A stretch of 64,000 nt of DNA from Sulfuricurvum sp. (GTDB lineage Bacteria > Campylobacterota > Campylobacteria > Campylobacterales > Sulfurimonadaceae): positions 1 through 64,000 of the forward strand of contig NZ_JAQUHV010000002.1 in NCBI RefSeq assembly GCF_028681615.1, read 5' to 3'. How positions within the stretch are numbered: position 1 is the first letter of the stretch; every line of letters starts with the position of its first letter. Below the pieces are notes generated by a model that saw only the letters and a list, made by a program, of their open reading frames with translations, searched no databases and had not been told where the DNA came from. Below, piece by piece: positions 9,417-18,055 of this stretch. The position numbers and the translations under genes were made by a program.

Positions 9417-9806
9417 ATGGCAAAAACGTATGCAACCGGAAGAAGAAAATCTTCAATCGCTAAAGTATGGCTTGCTCCGGGTACAGGTAAAATCACTGTA
9501 AACGGTCTTTCACTCGATGCATGGCTCGGTGGTCTTGAAGCAAAAAAATTGCGTGTTACTCAACCGCTTTCTTTGACTAAACAAGATACATCGGTTGATA
9601 TCACTGCTTCTACTATGGGTGGTGGTTTCTCAGGACAATCCGATGCACTTCGTCACGGTATCTCTCGTGCACTTTGCACATTTGATCCGTCATTCCGTGC
9701 TATCTTGAAACCGTTCGGTATGCTTACTCGCGATTCACGTATCGTTGAACGTAAGAAACCGGGTAAACGCAAAGCGCGCCGTTCTCCTCAATTCTCAAAA
9801 CGTTAA
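9417..9806 (+). CDS. rpsI: 30S ribosomal protein S9
   Basis: The 129-residue protein begins with [14 protein letters not shown] and ends in the Lys/Arg tail [11 protein letters not shown], whose last residues reach the P-site tRNA in S9. The central [19 protein letters not shown] segment is diagnostic. It follows rplM with an AAGGATAA ribosome-binding site. A terminator-like hairpin follows the stop. Confidence 0.98.
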   Translation: MAKTYATGRRKSSIAKVWLAPGTGKITVNGLSLDAWLGGLEAKKLRVTQPLSLTKQDTSVDITASTMGGGFSGQSDALRHGISRALCTFDPSFRAILKPFGMLTRDSRIVERKKPGKRKARRSPQFSKR

Positions 9807-9813
9807 TCGTTTT

Positions 9814-9858
9814 TTCTCCTCTATGGGGGAGAATTTCCTCCTTTCTTTTTTTCTAAAA
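9814..9858 (+). terminator. Terminator of rplM-rpsI
   Basis: The stem TTCTCC/GGAGAA with an 8-base loop starts 7 bases after the rpsI stop. It is followed by TTT, and about 8 bases further on by a long pyrimidine run rich in T. This is consistent with Rho-independent termination, though the T tract is displaced. Confidence 0.5.
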
Positions 9859-9917
9859 AATCCTCATTTTATCTTTACTGAAACCAATCAACAGCAATCC
9901 TGTTAGTATTTACTGAC

Positions 9918-9923
9918 TATAAT
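9918..9923 (+). promoter_or_regulatory. Probable -10 box for eptA-PAP2
   Basis: A perfect TATAAT lies 27 bases before the GTG start of eptA. A -35 element is not clear. The position after a terminator and before a new operon supports it. Confidence 0.5.
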
Positions 9924-9950
9924 ACCGTAATTTATTTCAGCGGAGTCGCA

Positions 9951-11552
9951 GTGTTATTTTCTTTTTCCAAGCCCCTCAGAGCACGAACAGTTATCATTTC
10001 CGTTGCATTAATGCTGGTCGTTTTTGCGAACGGAGTCTTTTTTAAGCACGTATCTGAAGTCTATCCTCTTGCAGGCGGGAACATTCTATTCGTTCTCTCA
10101 TTGGCGATTGTGTTGTTGTGTGTAACCGTAATCGTTTTAACCTTATTGAGTTGGCGCTACACCCTCAAACCAGTCTTAATCACTATTTTGCTCGTCTCAT
10201 CTTTAGTCGCCTATTTTATGGATGCCTATGATGTCGTTATTGACAACCATATGATCCAAAACCTCTTAGAGACGAATATTAAAGAATCGGTTGATTTGCT
10301 GAGCTTCAAACAGGTGCTCTATTTTGTCCTTTTAGGGGTTATCCCCTCAGTGATTGTCTATCGCCTAAAAATTGTACCTACATCGTTTAAAGAGACTCTT
10401 GTTGACAAGGCAAAAGTGATAGGGATCGCACTTGTTTTTGCTATTGTGGTGATTTTTTCGTTCAGTAAATATTACACCTCTTTTTTCCGGGAACATAAAC
10501 CGTTGCGCTATTACGCCAATCCGGCCTACTATCTCTATTCGATCGGCCATTATGCGGCTGAAACGTTTTCTCACCCGTATTCCGGAATTGCGCCGATCGG
10601 TCAGGATGCAGTGATTTCTCCCGCCAACGAGCCGCGCAAACTGATGATACTTGTAGTCGGTGAAGCGGTGCGATGGGATCATTTCGGCCTAAACGGGTAT
10701 GCACGCGATACGACGCCGCAGCTTCGAAAAGAAGATATTATCAATTTTACCCAGTTTACCTCATGCGGAACCGAAACGGCCGTTTCGGTTCCATGTATGT
10801 TCTCTCCGTTTGGACGTGAGCATTATGAAAAAGAGCAGGCGTTGCATACGGAAAATGTTTTGGATGTACTCAAACGTGCCGGTGTGAATATCTTATGGCG
10901 CGAAAACAATTCCGATTCAAAAGGGGTTGCAAAGCGGGTTCAGTTTGAAGATTATCAAACGTCAGAAAAAAATACGATGTGCGATGACGGAGAGTGTCGT
11001 GATGAGGGGATGTTAGTCGGATTGCAAGAGTATATCGACACCCATCCGAAAGGGGACATTGTAATTGTCCTACATCAGATGGGCAATCACGGTCCTGCGT
11101 ATTACAAACGGTACCCGAAAGAATTTGAGAAATATACTCCGGTGTGCAAGACCAATCAGCTCGAGCAATGTACAAAAGATGAAATTACCAATGCGTATGA
11201 TAATACCATCCTTTATACGGATACCTTTTTGTCAAAAGTAATCGGATTGCTTAAAACGAATGATGAGCATTTTGCAACAGGGATGTTCTATCTCAGCGAT
11301 CATGGTGAATCGTTAGGGGAAAACGGTTTGTATCTGCACGGATTCCCTTATAGCATTGCCCCGGAAGCGCAAAAACATGTTCCGGCCGTAATGTGGTTTG
11401 GAAAACACTCCAACATCAACAAAGCACAAATGACGGCTTCTGCCAAAGAACCTCATAGTCAAGATTCACTCTTCCATACCCTCTTGGGCTTTATGGATGT
11501 GAATACCACCATATATCAGCCTGAACTCGATTTATTGCATGTCCGCCGTTAA
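9951..11552 (+). CDS. eptA: Lipid A phosphoethanolamine transferase, EptA family
   Basis: This 533-residue protein has five N-terminal transmembrane helices (to about residue 175) followed by a periplasmic sulfatase-fold domain. Signature segments are VVGEAVRWDHFGLNGY (Zn ligand Glu238), SCGTETAVSVPCMFS (271-285, which carries the phosphoenzyme threonine) and LSDHGESLGENGLYLHG. Several paired cysteines fit the disulphides of the family. It would add phosphoethanolamine to lipid A and so lower surface charge and cationic peptide binding. The start is GTG with a GCGGAG site. The following PAP2 gene overlaps its end by 14 bases. Confidence 0.88.
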   Translation: MLFSFSKPLRARTVIISVALMLVVFANGVFFKHVSEVYPLAGGNILFVLSLAIVLLCVTVIVLTLLSWRYTLKPVLITILLVSSLVAYFMDAYDVVIDNHMIQNLLETNIKESVDLLSFKQVLYFVLLGVIPSVIVYRLKIVPTSFKETLVDKAKVIGIALVFAIVVIFSFSKYYTSFFREHKPLRYYANPAYYLYSIGHYAAETFSHPYSGIAPIGQDAVISPANEPRKLMILVVGEAVRWDHFGLNGYARDTTPQLRKEDIINFTQFTSCGTETAVSVPCMFSPFGREHYEKEQALHTENVLDVLKRAGVNILWRENNSDSKGVAKRVQFEDYQTSEKNTMCDDGECRDEGMLVGLQEYIDTHPKGDIVIVLHQMGNHGPAYYKRYPKEFEKYTPVCKTNQLEQCTKDEITNAYDNTILYTDTFLSKVIGLLKTNDEHFATGMFYLSDHGESLGENGLYLHGFPYSIAPEAQKHVPAVMWFGKHSNINKAQMTASAKEPHSQDSLFHTLLGFMDVNTTIYQPELDLLHVRR

Positions 11553-12246
11553 AAATATTTGGGTTAGTGCCCTGATATTGCTTCTTTCGATCCTCTTTTT
11601 CGGATTGAGCGGAACCGATATCTGGGTGCAAAAACATTTTTATAATCCTAGTACCCATCAATGGATCGTGGATACCAACAATCCCGTTCTCAAATTTATT
11701 TTTTATGACGGGATCAAGCGTTTATTGATTATTCTCAATGTGTTGGTACTCATCGGATTGATTGCGTGGTGGAAAAAACCGTTTCTGCTCCCCTATAAAA
11801 GAGGATTGGTAATCGTTGTCTTATCGTCTATTTTTGTCCCTTTGCTTGTCAGCAGTTTGAAAGCGGTGACGAATATTCCATGCCCTAAAAGTTTGGAAAT
11901 TTTTGACGGAACCTATCCGCACACGTGTGTTTGGGAAAAATATCCGAGTGATTTTTGCCAAAAACAGAAACAAAAATGCTGGCCGGCAGGACATGCCAGC
12001 GGTGGATTCGCTCTATTATCGCTTATTTTTTTGTTCCGGACCCGCAAAGCGAAAATCGCCTCTGTCGCTTTGGCTATGGTGATCGGGTGGAGCATGGGAA
12101 GCTATAAGATGTTGATCGGAGATCATTTTCTGAGCCACACGTTTATAACGATGATAATGGCGTGGCTGATTATTTCAATTATTGTTGCAATTCTAAATCG
12201 TATGGAACAAAAAGGTGTGATAGCTCTGCATACTAGAGGTCTTTAA
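11539..12246 (+). CDS. PAP2-family membrane phosphatase, probably acting on lipid A or an isoprenyl phosphate
   Basis: The 235-residue protein has six predicted transmembrane helices and the three PAP2 phosphatase motifs. Motif 1 is KAVTNIPCP around residue 107, with CP instead of the usual RP. Motif 2 is PAGHASGG near residue 150, and motif 3 is GSYKMLIGDHFLSH near residue 185. It overlaps eptA by 14 bases. In Helicobacter pylori a PAP2 enzyme (LpxE) next to EptA removes the lipid A 1-phosphate before phosphoethanolamine is added, and the same pairing suggests a similar job here. An LpxT-like or undecaprenyl pyrophosphatase role cannot be excluded. The loop between motifs 1 and 2 holds four or more Cys residues. 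Confidence 0.75.
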   Translation: MSAVKNIWVSALILLLSILFFGLSGTDIWVQKHFYNPSTHQWIVDTNNPVLKFIFYDGIKRLLIILNVLVLIGLIAWWKKPFLLPYKRGLVIVVLSSIFVPLLVSSLKAVTNIPCPKSLEIFDGTYPHTCVWEKYPSDFCQKQKQKCWPAGHASGGFALLSLIFLFRTRKAKIASVALAMVIGWSMGSYKMLIGDHFLSHTFITMIMAWLIISIIVAILNRMEQKGVIALHTRGL

Positions 12247-13738
12247 ATTGTTCACGTATAGTGAGGAATTCCTCTAAATGGGCAAAAAAGATATCAATAA
12301 GCTGCGGATCGAAATGCCGTGCACGCTCTTCCCTGAATAGAGAAAAAATCCGTTCATCATCCCATGCTTTTTTGTAAACACGATCGCTTCCCAGTGCGTC
12401 AAATACATCTGCCAATGCAGTAATACGGCCATAAATATGTATCTCTTCTTCTTTTAGTCCTCTTGGGTATCCGGTCCCATCCCACTTTTCGTGATGTTCG
12501 TATGCTACTGTCGCGGCCATAAGAAGCAGTGGGCGATTCGAGTGTTTGAGCATTTCATAGCCCAATGCAGCGTGTGTATCCATGATACGGCGCTCTTCGT
12601 CATCAAATCTTCCCGGTTTGTTGAGGACTGCATCGGGAATAGCAACTTTGCCGATGTCATGCATCGGAGAAGCCTGTCTGAGCATTTCTGCCTCTTCTTC
12701 ACTGAGTCCATAGTATCGTGCAAGAAGTTTTGAATATTCTGCGACCCTTTTTACATGGTTTCCCGTTTCTTTGGAACGGCTCTCACCGATTGAACCCATC
12801 GTGAAAACGACTTCGCGCTGAGTTTCTTCAATCTCTTTGTTTAGCGTGGTAATTTCATGTAGCGCTTTATCCATACCGCCGGTCATGGTATTAAATGCAT
12901 CAGAAAGCTGGCCGATTTCATCGTCCCTGTCAACGGATACCTGTTGTGAATAGTCTTGGGTTCGAGTAATTTTTTTCGCAGTATTGGATAGGGCAATGAT
13001 AGGACGAATAAGACCGGTCGCAACATAATAGGCGGCAGTGGCAATAAAAAGAGCCCCCATGATAAGAAGCAAAATAAACCACTGTTCGTATTTATACAAC
13101 AATCTATAAGCATACCCTTTTTCCTCTTCTAAAACGATTGTTAAATCGGGTTTGTTTTGAAGGGGAAGGGAAACTTTGAGGGACTCTTCAAATATATTCG
13201 GCTGAAGTGCGATAGTTCCGTCACGGTGGCGGATGTAATAATGACGTTCAGGCGAATTGGAAAAATAGGGACGAAAATTTTCAAGTGGATACGTAACGAC
13301 GAGCATACCGATCTGTGTTTTAGTAAAACTCGAATAGATGGGAATTGAAAAAAATGGATCCAATTTTTTGATTTGAGATATGGAGCTAAAGTCACTGGAT
13401 GCAATAACTTTGTTATTGGAATCCAGCACAAAAAAATTGCCTTTCATCTTCATATCATTTTTTTTGGAGAGCAATGCGGTGCTGATTCGATGGTCCAAAT
13501 CCTGAGTATAAAGGTCATTCATGACGTCTGATTTGGCAATGTATGCCATATCGTTTTGAAGCGTTCGTAAGGATTGATCGATACGCTCGACCGTTAGACG
13601 CAACTGGGTATTCATCTCCCGTGTTACGGCGTTATACTGTTCCTGACGAAATGAATTCCCGAGCAAAACCATTGTTACGGCATACGGAATAATGCTGATA
13701 CCTAAAAAAAGGAGAATGGTTTTGAGTTTAAAACTCAT
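12233..13738 (-). CDS. Membrane sensor with HAMP and HD-GYP cyclic-di-GMP phosphodiesterase domain
   Basis: This 501-residue protein starts with a transmembrane helix (about residues 7-27), followed by a periplasmic sensory domain and a second helix near 218-240. A HAMP domain (about 243-297) precedes an HD-GYP domain with HDIGK near 360 and HHEKWDGTGYPRGL near 416. The HD-GYP domain hydrolyses cyclic di-GMP. There is no GGDEF domain. The gene overlaps the end of the PstS-like gene by 11 bases on the same strand, so the two are co-transcribed with the porin-like gene. The signal sensed is unknown; the neighbours hint at a periplasmic ligand. The 3' end overlaps the convergent PAP2 gene by 14 bases. 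Confidence 0.88.
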   Translation of the reverse strand: MSFKLKTILLFLGISIIPYAVTMVLLGNSFRQEQYNAVTREMNTQLRLTVERIDQSLRTLQNDMAYIAKSDVMNDLYTQDLDHRISTALLSKKNDMKMKGNFFVLDSNNKVIASSDFSSISQIKKLDPFFSIPIYSSFTKTQIGMLVVTYPLENFRPYFSNSPERHYYIRHRDGTIALQPNIFEESLKVSLPLQNKPDLTIVLEEEKGYAYRLLYKYEQWFILLLIMGALFIATAAYYVATGLIRPIIALSNTAKKITRTQDYSQQVSVDRDDEIGQLSDAFNTMTGGMDKALHEITTLNKEIEETQREVVFTMGSIGESRSKETGNHVKRVAEYSKLLARYYGLSEEEAEMLRQASPMHDIGKVAIPDAVLNKPGRFDDEERRIMDTHAALGYEMLKHSNRPLLLMAATVAYEHHEKWDGTGYPRGLKEEEIHIYGRITALADVFDALGSDRVYKKAWDDERIFSLFREERARHFDPQLIDIFFAHLEEFLTIREQFKDL

Positions 13739-14129
13739 AAATGGCCTTTACACTGTTATCAACCATTGAGGATGGAACATATCCGATGGCACCTTCGACA
13801 TTTTGGACAAACGCTTTGATCGATTCAAAGGACGGCTGCGTTATCGGCGGGCTGTTTCCTTGGAAATGCTGCTTTACCCAATACGCGTTTAATCTATCTC
13901 TATCCATGCCTAAAACCGTATTTTCAAAAGCGATGCGGGAGGGTTCCTGTCCGACTAAATTGAGAGGAATGATTTTCTGATCTCCCAACGAGTGACGTTT
14001 CTGTAAAAAAATATCCCGCACCTGTCCCGTAGTTAATGATGTTATAGGAACTTTTTTAGAGATAATAATACTGTATTGAGCCCCGAAAAGTATTGATCCG
14101 AGAGCCAAAAAGAAAACTACCTGTTTCAT
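13728..14129 (-). CDS. Small PstS-like periplasmic protein
   Basis: The 133-residue protein has a signal peptide (about residues 1-17, ending FGA). It is followed by a single lobe resembling phosphate-type substrate-binding proteins: VPITSLTTGQVRDIFLQKRHSL, DQKIIPLNL and a C-terminal VEGAIGYVPSS. This pattern is typical of short PstS-like proteins that occur next to porins or signalling genes. It lacks the second lobe of a full transport protein, so a signalling or scaffold role next to the HD-GYP sensor is more likely than import. The start codon overlaps the stop of the porin-like gene by one base. Confidence 0.65.
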   Translation of the reverse strand: MKQVVFFLALGSILFGAQYSIIISKKVPITSLTTGQVRDIFLQKRHSLGDQKIIPLNLVGQEPSRIAFENTVLGMDRDRLNAYWVKQHFQGNSPPITQPSFESIKAFVQNVEGAIGYVPSSMVDNSVKAIYEF

Positions 14130-15121
14130 CAGAACAACACCGAAAGTGAAAATAATGCACGGTTTTCGTCATTTTGGGAGTGCCATTGGTATTCTCCTTT
14201 TAAAGAGACGGGATACCAGGGGCGATAGCTGTATCCGAGGATAAATATATTATCTTTATAATCGGTATGATGATCGTTGAAATATTCATATCGGCTTATA
14301 ACAGCGTGTTCAGGTGTATATCGATACATGGCTTGAGCATAGCCTGAGAGAGCAGAGCTTTCTGTTTGATCCGGGTATGCACTTTTTGCGATCAGCCCTT
14401 CTGCCAATATCTGCCATCGTGCATCATCGTATTTAGTGCCTGCTTGAATAAAACGGGTGCGTTGATTGGTATTTGTAATGTATTCGCCGATACTTCCGTC
14501 GTTGCTCCAATCCATGGAAATTTCGTTTTCAAGTGCTAAACCGAAAAAATGCGTATTGGGGATATTGATGTATTCTTCATCTAAATCTCGGTTGTTTTGT
14601 CCAAAGAGATGATAACGTACTCCCTGTGTTTGTGGAACATACCCGTTAAAATCAACTCCGGTGAGGAATTTTGGAAAAAGTAACATACTGTAGAGCGGGT
14701 TGGATGTAGTATCGCGTAAAACATTTATCGGTTCTAGATTCCAATACCCGATAGGGGTAATTTGCTTTCCGAATCGGAGATTAACCGTGTCAGACATCCA
14801 TAAATCGCCATATACACGTTCAGCATGAAACTTTTTGTGACTCTCTTCTGATCCGTCGTTGAAATTTTTGTGGTAAAAACCAACTGCTTCAAACTCTGCC
14901 AAATACGAAAACATTGGATTAATATCACCGTATGCCATCACGGCCACGTCATCGAGTGTAAAGCTGTCATTTTGATGATTCGAGTCTAATTCGGATGAAA
15001 AATAGCCTCCTATATTCATAGCATCATTGACTGAAACACCGTGGCCCAATTGATATGGTTCAGCATGAAGAGTGAAGATCAACCCTAGGAGGCTTATGAG
15101 ACTGACCTTCATGTACTGCAT
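14129..15121 (-). CDS. Outer-membrane beta-barrel, porin-like protein
   Basis: The 330-residue protein has a signal peptide ending near residue 20 (LHAEP). The rest alternates aromatic and polar residues, with short amphipathic strands, Asp/Asn-rich turns and a C-terminal aromatic strand ending in SLSVLF, where the final Phe is the outer-membrane insertion signal. Segments such as VNLRFGKQITPIGYWN look like those of OprO/OprP or phosphate-porin-like proteins. Co-transcription with a PstS-like protein and an HD-GYP sensor suggests an envelope sensing or uptake unit. No substrate can be read from the sequence. Confidence 0.7.
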   Translation of the reverse strand: MQYMKVSLISLLGLIFTLHAEPYQLGHGVSVNDAMNIGGYFSSELDSNHQNDSFTLDDVAVMAYGDINPMFSYLAEFEAVGFYHKNFNDGSEESHKKFHAERVYGDLWMSDTVNLRFGKQITPIGYWNLEPINVLRDTTSNPLYSMLLFPKFLTGVDFNGYVPQTQGVRYHLFGQNNRDLDEEYINIPNTHFFGLALENEISMDWSNDGSIGEYITNTNQRTRFIQAGTKYDDARWQILAEGLIAKSAYPDQTESSALSGYAQAMYRYTPEHAVISRYEYFNDHHTDYKDNIFILGYSYRPWYPVSLKGEYQWHSQNDENRALFSLSVLF

Positions 15122-15199
15122 TCGACGTTCCCTTTTGAGATTTTAAATTAATAGAATTATCTATAATAATACCGTATTTTGGATGAGTTTATAAAATGC

Positions 15200-15205
15200 T
15201 ATAAT
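15200..15205 (+). promoter_or_regulatory. Extended -10 promoter element for the peptide-binding protein gene
   Basis: TATAAT preceded by TG one base upstream (TGCTATAAT) lies 23 bases before the TTG start. The opposite strand of the same intergenic region has TATTAT, which may serve the divergent porin-like gene. Confidence 0.5.
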
Positions 15206-15227
15206 CTCATCAAAAAGCAGGCATTGA

Positions 15228-16727
15228 TTGAAATTTGTACTACTTCTTTTACAAAGTGTTTGGCTGATAGCATCGACACTTCATCTCAGTGCCTCCACGA
15301 ATCCGGCACGCCTTAATCCCCTTATCGCAACCGATTCGGCGAGTGCTTCTATCTCCGGATTTATCTTTAATGCACTGGTCAAATACGATGAAAGCGGTCA
15401 AAAAATTATCGGCGATTTGGCCGAATCGTATCGCTTCGTCACCCCTACGATTATTGAGTTTAAGCTTCGACACGGGGTCAAATGGCAGGATGGAGAACCT
15501 TTCACCGCCGCAGATGTACTTTTTACGTATGATCTGATTAAATCCCCTAAAACGATTACCCCTTATGCCTCCGACTTTCGGGTCATAAAAAACGTCAGAA
15601 TCGTAGATGATTATACGGTGCGTGTAACGTATGAAAAACCGTATTTCAAAGCATTGGAAGTGTGGATGATGGGGATTGTACCGCGCCATATTCTGATTCA
15701 TGATACCGATATAATGAGTTCAACGTTTAATACTCATCCCATAGGGACGGGTCCCTATATTTTGAAACAGCTGGAGTTTTCAAAACAGATTGTTTTAGAA
15801 GCAAATCCGGAATATTTTGAACACAGACCGAAGATTGATAAAATCGTTTTTCATGTCATCAGTGATCCGATGACACGGTTTTTGATGCTGAAATCGGGTC
15901 AAATCGATGTGGATTCGCTCGAGCCGATGCAGTATGAACGGCAGCTGGATAAAAGCTTCAAAAAGAATTTTGCAACGCTGGAACTCCCTTCGCACAGCTA
16001 TACCTATTTGGGATTCAACCTCCGGCTTAAAAAATTTCAAGATCCCCGTGTCCGTCAAGCCTTATCTTTGGCCATTGACCGACAGAAATTGATCGATATT
16101 TTGTTTTTAAAACACGGACGTGTATGTACGGGTCCTTTTTTACCCGGAAGCAAAGGATTTAATGATTCTATACAAGCGCCGAAACAAAATCTGAGTCAGG
16201 CAAAAGCACTGCTCAAAGAAGCAGGGTATGATTCGGTGCATCCGTTTGAGTTTGAGATAGCAACCTCCAATTCAAATGCTATCCGTCCGTATGCCGCAGA
16301 GATCATACAACGGCAATTGCTCGAAATCGGAGTTAAAGTGACGTTGCGGGTCATGGAATGGCAGGCATTTTTAAACACGGTTGTCGCTCCGCGTAAATTT
16401 GATACCGTGTTGCTCGGATGGTCGCTCTCCCTAACCCCTGATCCGTATGCGTTGTGGCATTCCGAGAGTGATGTACAGGGAGGGTTCAATTTGGTCGGGT
16501 ATCATTCTGCCTCCACGGACAGATTGATTGAGCGGATGGAGAGTTCAACCGACCCTGAGACGATTGCCGCATTACAGCGTCAGATTTTTGCCTCTATCGT
16601 CGGGGATAATCCTTATTTGTTTTTGGTCATCCCGAATGAGATTAATGTGTACAGCCGTCGTCTTTCAGGAATCAAACCGACGATTAACGGAATTTGGGAA
16701 GATTATATTGATTGGGAGAAGAAATGA
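15228..16727 (+). CDS. Peptide/oligopeptide ABC transporter substrate-binding protein (SBP_bac_5)
   Basis: This 499-residue protein has a signal peptide (about residues 1-22) and the full family 5 binding-protein fold. The evidence is LNPLIATDSASASISGFIFNALV, the family pattern LRHGVKWQDGEPFTAADV, RQALSLAIDRQKLIDI, and PDPYALWHSES near the C terminus. It would bind peptides, nickel chelates or similar ligands in the periplasm. No permease or ATPase gene is adjacent, so its transporter must be encoded elsewhere. The start is TTG with AGCAGG upstream. The stop overlaps the HAD gene start (ATGA). Confidence 0.85.
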   Translation: MKFVLLLLQSVWLIASTLHLSASTNPARLNPLIATDSASASISGFIFNALVKYDESGQKIIGDLAESYRFVTPTIIEFKLRHGVKWQDGEPFTAADVLFTYDLIKSPKTITPYASDFRVIKNVRIVDDYTVRVTYEKPYFKALEVWMMGIVPRHILIHDTDIMSSTFNTHPIGTGPYILKQLEFSKQIVLEANPEYFEHRPKIDKIVFHVISDPMTRFLMLKSGQIDVDSLEPMQYERQLDKSFKKNFATLELPSHSYTYLGFNLRLKKFQDPRVRQALSLAIDRQKLIDILFLKHGRVCTGPFLPGSKGFNDSIQAPKQNLSQAKALLKEAGYDSVHPFEFEIATSNSNAIRPYAAEIIQRQLLEIGVKVTLRVMEWQAFLNTVVAPRKFDTVLLGWSLSLTPDPYALWHSESDVQGGFNLVGYHSASTDRLIERMESSTDPETIAALQRQIFASIVGDNPYLFLVIPNEINVYSRRLSGIKPTINGIWEDYIDWEKK

Positions 16728-17368
16728 AAAAAATTATTTTGTTTGATTTAGACGGAACTTTGATCGATTCGACCGAAGCGATTTTAGAGAGTTTCCATCA
16801 TACGCTTAAAGCTCATGGTATGGCAAAAACAGTAAGTGACGAGATGATCACATCACAGATCGGACATACGTTAGAAACAATGTTCGCAGCTGTAGGAATA
16901 GATGCCGAACGTATCGAAATGCATGTGACGACCTATAAATTGTATTACCGTAAGATATCGCGTCAAAAGACGGTGTTGCTACCCGGTGCTGCAGAAGCGA
17001 TTCGTGAAGCATCATCCTTTGCACGATTAGGAATTGTTACGACGAAGACAGGGCTGTATTCACGAGAACTGATGGAACATTTTGAGTTGATGCACTATTT
17101 TGAGACATTGGTAGGGCGGGAACATGTCGAATATGCAAAGCCCCATCCTGAGCCGATTTTTAAAGCTTTGGAGCAGATGGGAAATCCGTCTTCTCATGTG
17201 TGGATGATCGGAGATACGCTTTTGGATATCGAAGCATCCAACCGTGCAGGGATCAACTGCGTTGCGGTTACAAGCGGTTATGATAATGCAGAACAATTAC
17301 TCACATTAACAGATATTATAAAATCTGATGCTCTCGAAGCGGTTAGATACATTGCCCAGAGGGGCTGA
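16724..17368 (+). CDS. gph: HAD-family phosphatase, phosphoglycolate phosphatase-like
   Basis: The protein is a HAD hydrolase with motif I FDLDGTLIDS at its N terminus (nucleophile Asp8 and Asp10), motif II IVTTKTG, and motifs III and IV in YAKPHPEPIFKAL and MIGDTLLDIEASN. A helical cap domain lies between motifs I and II. This layout is that of Gph, which dephosphorylates 2-phosphoglycolate, but the substrate could be another small phosphate ester. The ATG at 16724 sits 2 bases after a GGGAGAAG site and overlaps the previous stop; an in-frame TTG 12 bases earlier is less likely. Confidence 0.8.
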   Translation: MKKIILFDLDGTLIDSTEAILESFHHTLKAHGMAKTVSDEMITSQIGHTLETMFAAVGIDAERIEMHVTTYKLYYRKISRQKTVLLPGAAEAIREASSFARLGIVTTKTGLYSRELMEHFELMHYFETLVGREHVEYAKPHPEPIFKALEQMGNPSSHVWMIGDTLLDIEASNRAGINCVAVTSGYDNAEQLLTLTDIIKSDALEAVRYIAQRG

Positions 17369-17436
17369 AAGTAACACTTCATCTTTGGTTTTAAAGCTCG
17401 TAGCGGGCGAAAAGCTACATTTAAGAGCAACTTTCA
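17366..17436 (+). ncRNA. Candidate structured RNA element between the HAD gene and porC
   Basis: A 7-base closing stem TGAAAGT (17366-17372) / ACTTTCA (17430-17436) encloses two nested stems: GCTC (17396-17399) / GAGC (17425-17428), and GTAGC (17400-17404) / GCTAC (17414-17418) with loop GGGCGAAAA. The element begins at the stop codon of the HAD gene and ends 55 bases before porC. There is no T tract, so it does not look like a plain terminator. It matches no riboswitch I recognise; it could be a leader element of the por operon or an mRNA-end structure. Confidence 0.35.
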
Positions 17437-17490
17437 TAGAATACACGTATTGATAAAATTCAACTTAAACTTAAGTCAGAGGGAGAATTC

Positions 17491-18048
17491 ATGCTAGAAA
17501 TTCGATGGCATAGTCGAGCCGGACAAGGTGCCGTAACAGGTGCAAAAGGTCTTGCTGACGTTGTATCTACCACCGGTAAGCATGTTCAGGCATTTGCGTT
17601 TTACGGTTCAGCGAAACGTGGAGCAGCTATGACAGCGTATAACCGTGTCGACGATAAAGTGGTTATGAACCACGAAAAATTTATGAGACCTGACTATGTT
17701 TTGGTTATTGACCCTGCGTTAGTATACGTAGCAGACATTACGGCAAACGAAAAAGATAATACTATTTATATCGTTACGACCCACATGAGTACGGATGAGC
17801 TGATTGCGTCTCAACCAAAATTGGAAGGTAGAAAAGTTTATACGGTCGACTGTATTAAAATTGCTCAAGAAACAATCGGTAAAGCGATCCCTAATACACC
17901 TATGTTGGGTGCATTGATGAAAGTATCCGGTATGTATGATATTGAGTTTTTCAAAGAGAGTATGATTAAAGTACTTAAAAAATTGCCTCAAAAAATTATC
18001 GATGCTAATATGATCGCGATTCAACGCGCGTATGATGAAGTGAAATAA
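17491..18048 (+). CDS. porC: Pyruvate:ferredoxin oxidoreductase, gamma subunit
   Basis: The 185-residue protein has the POR gamma pattern: IRWHSRAGQGAVTGAKGL at the N terminus, FYGSAKRGAAMTAYNR and PNTPMLGALMKVSG later. It is the first gene of a four-gene operon encoding the heterotetrameric enzyme. The enzyme interconverts pyruvate and acetyl-CoA plus CO2 with ferredoxin or flavodoxin as electron carrier, central to the reductive TCA cycle and to anaerobic carbon metabolism in this group. The ATG follows CAGAGGGAG. The symbol may be porG in other schemes. Confidence 0.92.
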   Translation: MLEIRWHSRAGQGAVTGAKGLADVVSTTGKHVQAFAFYGSAKRGAAMTAYNRVDDKVVMNHEKFMRPDYVLVIDPALVYVADITANEKDNTIYIVTTHMSTDELIASQPKLEGRKVYTVDCIKIAQETIGKAIPNTPMLGALMKVSGMYDIEFFKESMIKVLKKLPQKIIDANMIAIQRAYDEVK

Positions 18049-18055
18049 GGAGCAC

